DNA of 64,000 nucleotides from Macrotis lagotis (taxonomy: Eukaryota; Chordata; Mammalia; Peramelemorphia; Peramelidae): the NCBI RefSeq assembly GCF_037893015.1, contig NC_133666.1, positions 157,340,498 through 157,404,497 on the forward strand, in the 5' to 3' direction. Within the stretch, counting starts at the first letter, position 1. Each line of letters starts with the position of its first letter. The notes under the pieces are model-generated. The model saw nothing but the letters and a program-made list of their open reading frames with translations. It was not told where the DNA came from and did no database searches. This document shows positions 61,151-64,000 of the stretch, in pieces. Position numbers and translations under genes: made by a program.

Positions 61151-63420
61151 AGGAGTTTTTCTGAAAATGATCAGTAGTATCTAACCGAAACCATCAACAA
61201 GCAGTATATGCAATGGGGATAACCTAGAAGCATTCCTATGAAATCAGATGTGAAACAAGGACATCACCATTATTATTCCACATTGTAATAGAAATGTTAG
61301 CTCTAGCAATAAGAAAAGAAAAAAAAAGAAATTAAAATGGGCAATAAATTAACAAAATTCTCACTCTTTGCAGTTGATAGGATGATATACTTAGAGAATC
61401 CTAGAGAGTGAACTGAGAACTACTTGAAACAATGAACAATTTTAGCAATGTTGCAGGATATAAAATAAATCCACATAAATTTTTAACATTTCTTTTATTT
61501 CCAAAAAAGCCCAGCAGCAAGACACAGAAAGAGAAATTTCACTCAAAATTACTGTAGACAACACAAAATGTTTGGGATTCTACCAGGACAAACCCTGGAA
61601 CTATATGAATATAACTACAAGACGTTTTTCATACAAATAAAGTCAGATCTAAACAACTCGAAAAATATCACTTGCTAATGGGTAATCTGAGCTAATATAG
61701 TAAAAATGACAGTTGTACCTAAATTAATGCATTTATTCAGTGCCACTCCAATCAAAATGCCAAAAATTATTTTATAGAGATATAAAAAAATAATAAAATT
61801 TATCTGGATAAAAAAAGATCAGAAATATCAAGGGTATTAATGAAAAAAAAATGCAAAGGAAGGTGGCCTAGGCAAACCACACCTAAAAATGACAGTTATC
61901 AGAACCTCAGATAAATGGTAAAGAAATAGAGTGGTGGATTAGTGGAACAGGTTAGATTTACAAAACATGTAGCAAAAAAAATTGCAATAATTGAAAGTTT
62001 GATAACCCCAAATATAATAGTTTCTGGGATAAGAGCTCACTATTTGACAAAACTGATGGGTAAACTGAAGAAAAAATATGACTGAAAAGGAGGCTTAGAC
62101 TAACCACCCTATACCAATATAAGGTCAAAATGTGAATAGTAGACATAAAGGATGATAGCAAAAGCTAATTAGAAGAATAAGAAATCATTTGCTTGTCAGA
62201 TTTATGGAGAGGAGAAGAATTCATGACCAAGAAAGAGATAGAGAACATTATGAAATACAAATTACATTAGATTGAAAAGTTTTTGCACAAACAAAACAAT
62301 GCAAACAACATTAGAAAGAAAGTAGGAAGCAGTGAAACAATTTTTATAACTGGGTTTTCTGATAAGGTATTCATTTAAAATTTATAGGGAAGTGAATAAT
62401 ACTTAAAGAATACAAGTCATTCCCTAATTGATAATTGATAAAAAAAGATATGAATAAGCAATTTTCAGTTGAAGAAATTAAAGCTATCTGTCTATAGTCA
62501 ATCACTGTTAATTAGAGAAATGCAAATTAAAACAACTCTGAGGTAACCACTTCACTTCTATCAAATTGGCCAATATGACAAAAAAGGTTAAAATCAATGT
62601 TGGAGGGATGTGGGAAAACACTGATTCACTATTGGTGGAATTGTGAATTGATCCAACCATTCTGGAAAACAATTTGGAACTATGCCCAAAGAGCTAAAAA
62701 ACTATGCATAAACTTTGATCTGACAATACCACCAACTGTATTCTCAAAGTTATCCCCCCAAAAATGGTAAGAATACCCACATGTACAAGAATCATTTATA
62801 GCAATTCTTTTTTGTGGTGGCAAAGAATTGGAATTAGAGGAATTGTCGATCAATTGGGGAATAGCTGGACAAATTGTGGTATGTGAATTTAATGTTCTAT
62901 AAGAAATGTGCTGGCAGAATTCAGAAAAACCTGGAATAAACATGAAATAATGCTGAGTGAAGTGAGCAAACCAGGAGAACATTGTACACATTAACAGCTG
63001 AATTGTGTGATGATCAATTATGATAGACTTTTCTCTTCCTAGCATATAGCAAAGTGTTCTAAAAGGCCTGGTATGGAAAATGCAATCCACATCAGAGAAA
63101 TAACTGGATTCTGAATGCAAACCAAAACCTGATATTTTCATTTTTCAATTATTTTTTCTTTCTTCTTTTATAACATGATATGGAAATATGTATAGCATAT
63201 TTTTACATATATAACCTATATCAGATTACTTGCTTTCATGGGGTATAAAGAGAGAAGGGAGAAAACTACAAAAAATAGAGATTTATCTTTTCATATAAAT
63301 GGAAAAATAGACAAATATTTAAAAATAAAAAAGAATGCATGTAATTTTAAAAATAAATTTGAGTTAAAATGACTATTTTATGAATAAGAATTTAGAAATT
63401 TTTGGGAAGTCATTTTTTTT

Positions 63421-63567
63421 TTAGTTTTTTTTGTAAGGCAGTGGGGTTAAGTGACTTGCCCAAGGCCACACAGCCAGGTAATTATTAAGTGTCTGAGGCC
63501 GGACTTGTACTCAGGTACTCATGACTCCATGGCCGGCACTGTATCCCCTGCGCCACCTAGCCGCCCA
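63421..63567 (-). mobile_element. tRNA-derived SINE
   Basis: Antisense unit from the T-rich tail to cgccacctagccgccca. Flanks gggaagtcatttttt (63404-63418) and gggaactcatttttt (63568-63582) differ at one base. It keeps several CpGs (ggccgg, ctgcgccac, agccgcc), which suggests it is among the younger copies. Confidence 0.93.
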
Positions 63568-63584
63568 GGGAACTCATTTTTTTT

Positions 63585-64000
63585 TTTTAACATCCATTAT
63601 GTGATACATTAGAAATTCTAAGTGGCAATAAAAGAAATTTAAAGCAATAAACTATACAGAACATAGAGGATATACAATTGATCTCAAAATCTAAAGAGAA
63701 ATGTCCTCAAACTGCAAAAGAAATATAGTTCAAGCTATAAACTTGAACTAGACCTGAGATTTCAAACAAAAAAAATGCTTAAATTCAATAATGATTTTTT
63801 TGACACTTTCAGGTCAGGAAATAAGAAAAGATATTTTGTCAATCGTTTCTACAAAGCAAGGTTTCAACTGTGACTAAGTGGTGGAAGGACAAAAGCAATT
63901 ACAACTGTTTCTCATGGAACCTTGACTGAAATCTCTAGCAACTGCCAAGGACTTGATTTCCCAGCCTTGTTCTTAGGAAAGGTCCTCCTGTGTGGCTCCT
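63585..64000. other. Unassigned end of window
   Basis: No repeat or gene identified. The last 100 bases are less AT-rich, but no open frame or splice pattern stands out. Confidence 0.4.

Larger units (their letters stand above)
57195..63345 (+). mobile_element. L1 LINE, long but decayed
   Basis: 5' UTR at 57195-57780; shared words with the copy at 27349 include gagtgaaacaatttttcag. ORF1: coiled coil at 57953-58237 (KKETQKLTEEKNIFKSRIGQ) and C-terminal block to about 58700. The inter-ORF reaches about 59370, ORF2 starts at about 59380 (ELVIITVNVNGINSP), and 3' ORF2 sequence runs to about 63130. The RT motif FADD reads FAVD near 61365. A segment of ORF2 C-terminal type is inserted at 60947-61150. 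It is inactive. Confidence 0.88.

Noticed and set aside
62680-63141. 153-codon minus-strand frame
   Set aside because: It is the antisense of the ORF2 C-terminal end of the sense L1 at 57195-63345.

Overview
The window reads as AT-rich marsupial nuclear DNA with no protein-coding gene that I can recognise. The diagnostic signal is the tRNA-derived SINE that recurs on both strands (cores like gcagctaggtggcgcagtgg ... ggccctggagtcaggag ... cctcagacacttaataatta ... ccttgggcaagccacttaac). It occurs together with marsupial-type L1 copies and with old L2 and MIR elements. The SINE 3' end (ccatttgccttgcaaaa) suggests an Australian marsupial, perhaps a dasyurid. That species-level guess comes from memory and is not a database result.

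Layout. 1-5.5 kb: mostly featureless, with a possible 48-nt exon (659-706), a (CT)n tract, MIR fragments and a poly(A)-tailed retrocopy-like unit (2867-3350). 5.5-11.3 kb: an antisense L1 with a recognisable 5' end, lacking the RT core and carrying a SINE pair in ORF1. 11.3-17 kb: antisense L2 pieces, a solo LTR, an old L1 piece, and a roughly 0.9-kb SINE-bearing composite element inserted into L2. 17-21 kb: old L1 3' ends and ORF1-like remnants. 21-27.3 kb: low-feature DNA with a small transmembrane ORF, a TG/AG microsatellite, MIR-like pieces and a pogo/Tigger-like DNA transposon carrying a SINE. 27.3-33.6 kb: a sense L1 with a small hAT element in its ORF2. 33.6-38 kb: L2, MIR and SINE fragments.

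38-45.7 kb is the most layered part. A sense L2 hosts a U6 snRNA/L1 chimeric pseudogene. The same L2 also hosts a SINE, which was itself split by a 5.4-kb antisense L1; both of the latter insertions have clean target-site duplications. 46.8-49.8 kb: an old sense L1. 50-57 kb: CCTT repeats, a second solo LTR of the same family as the first, L2, MIR, SINEs and an old antisense L1 3' end. 57.2-63.3 kb: a long sense L1 with a piece of ORF2 C-terminal sequence lodged inside its RT region. 63.4-64 kb: a young-looking SINE, then unassigned sequence.

No set of cooperating genes is visible. The biology here is retrotransposition. L1 copies, defective in this window, share the locus with elements that depend on L1 machinery for mobility (SINEs, the U6 chimera, possible retrocopies and the composite element), plus small DNA transposons. 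The order of events can be read from the nesting and the target-site duplications.
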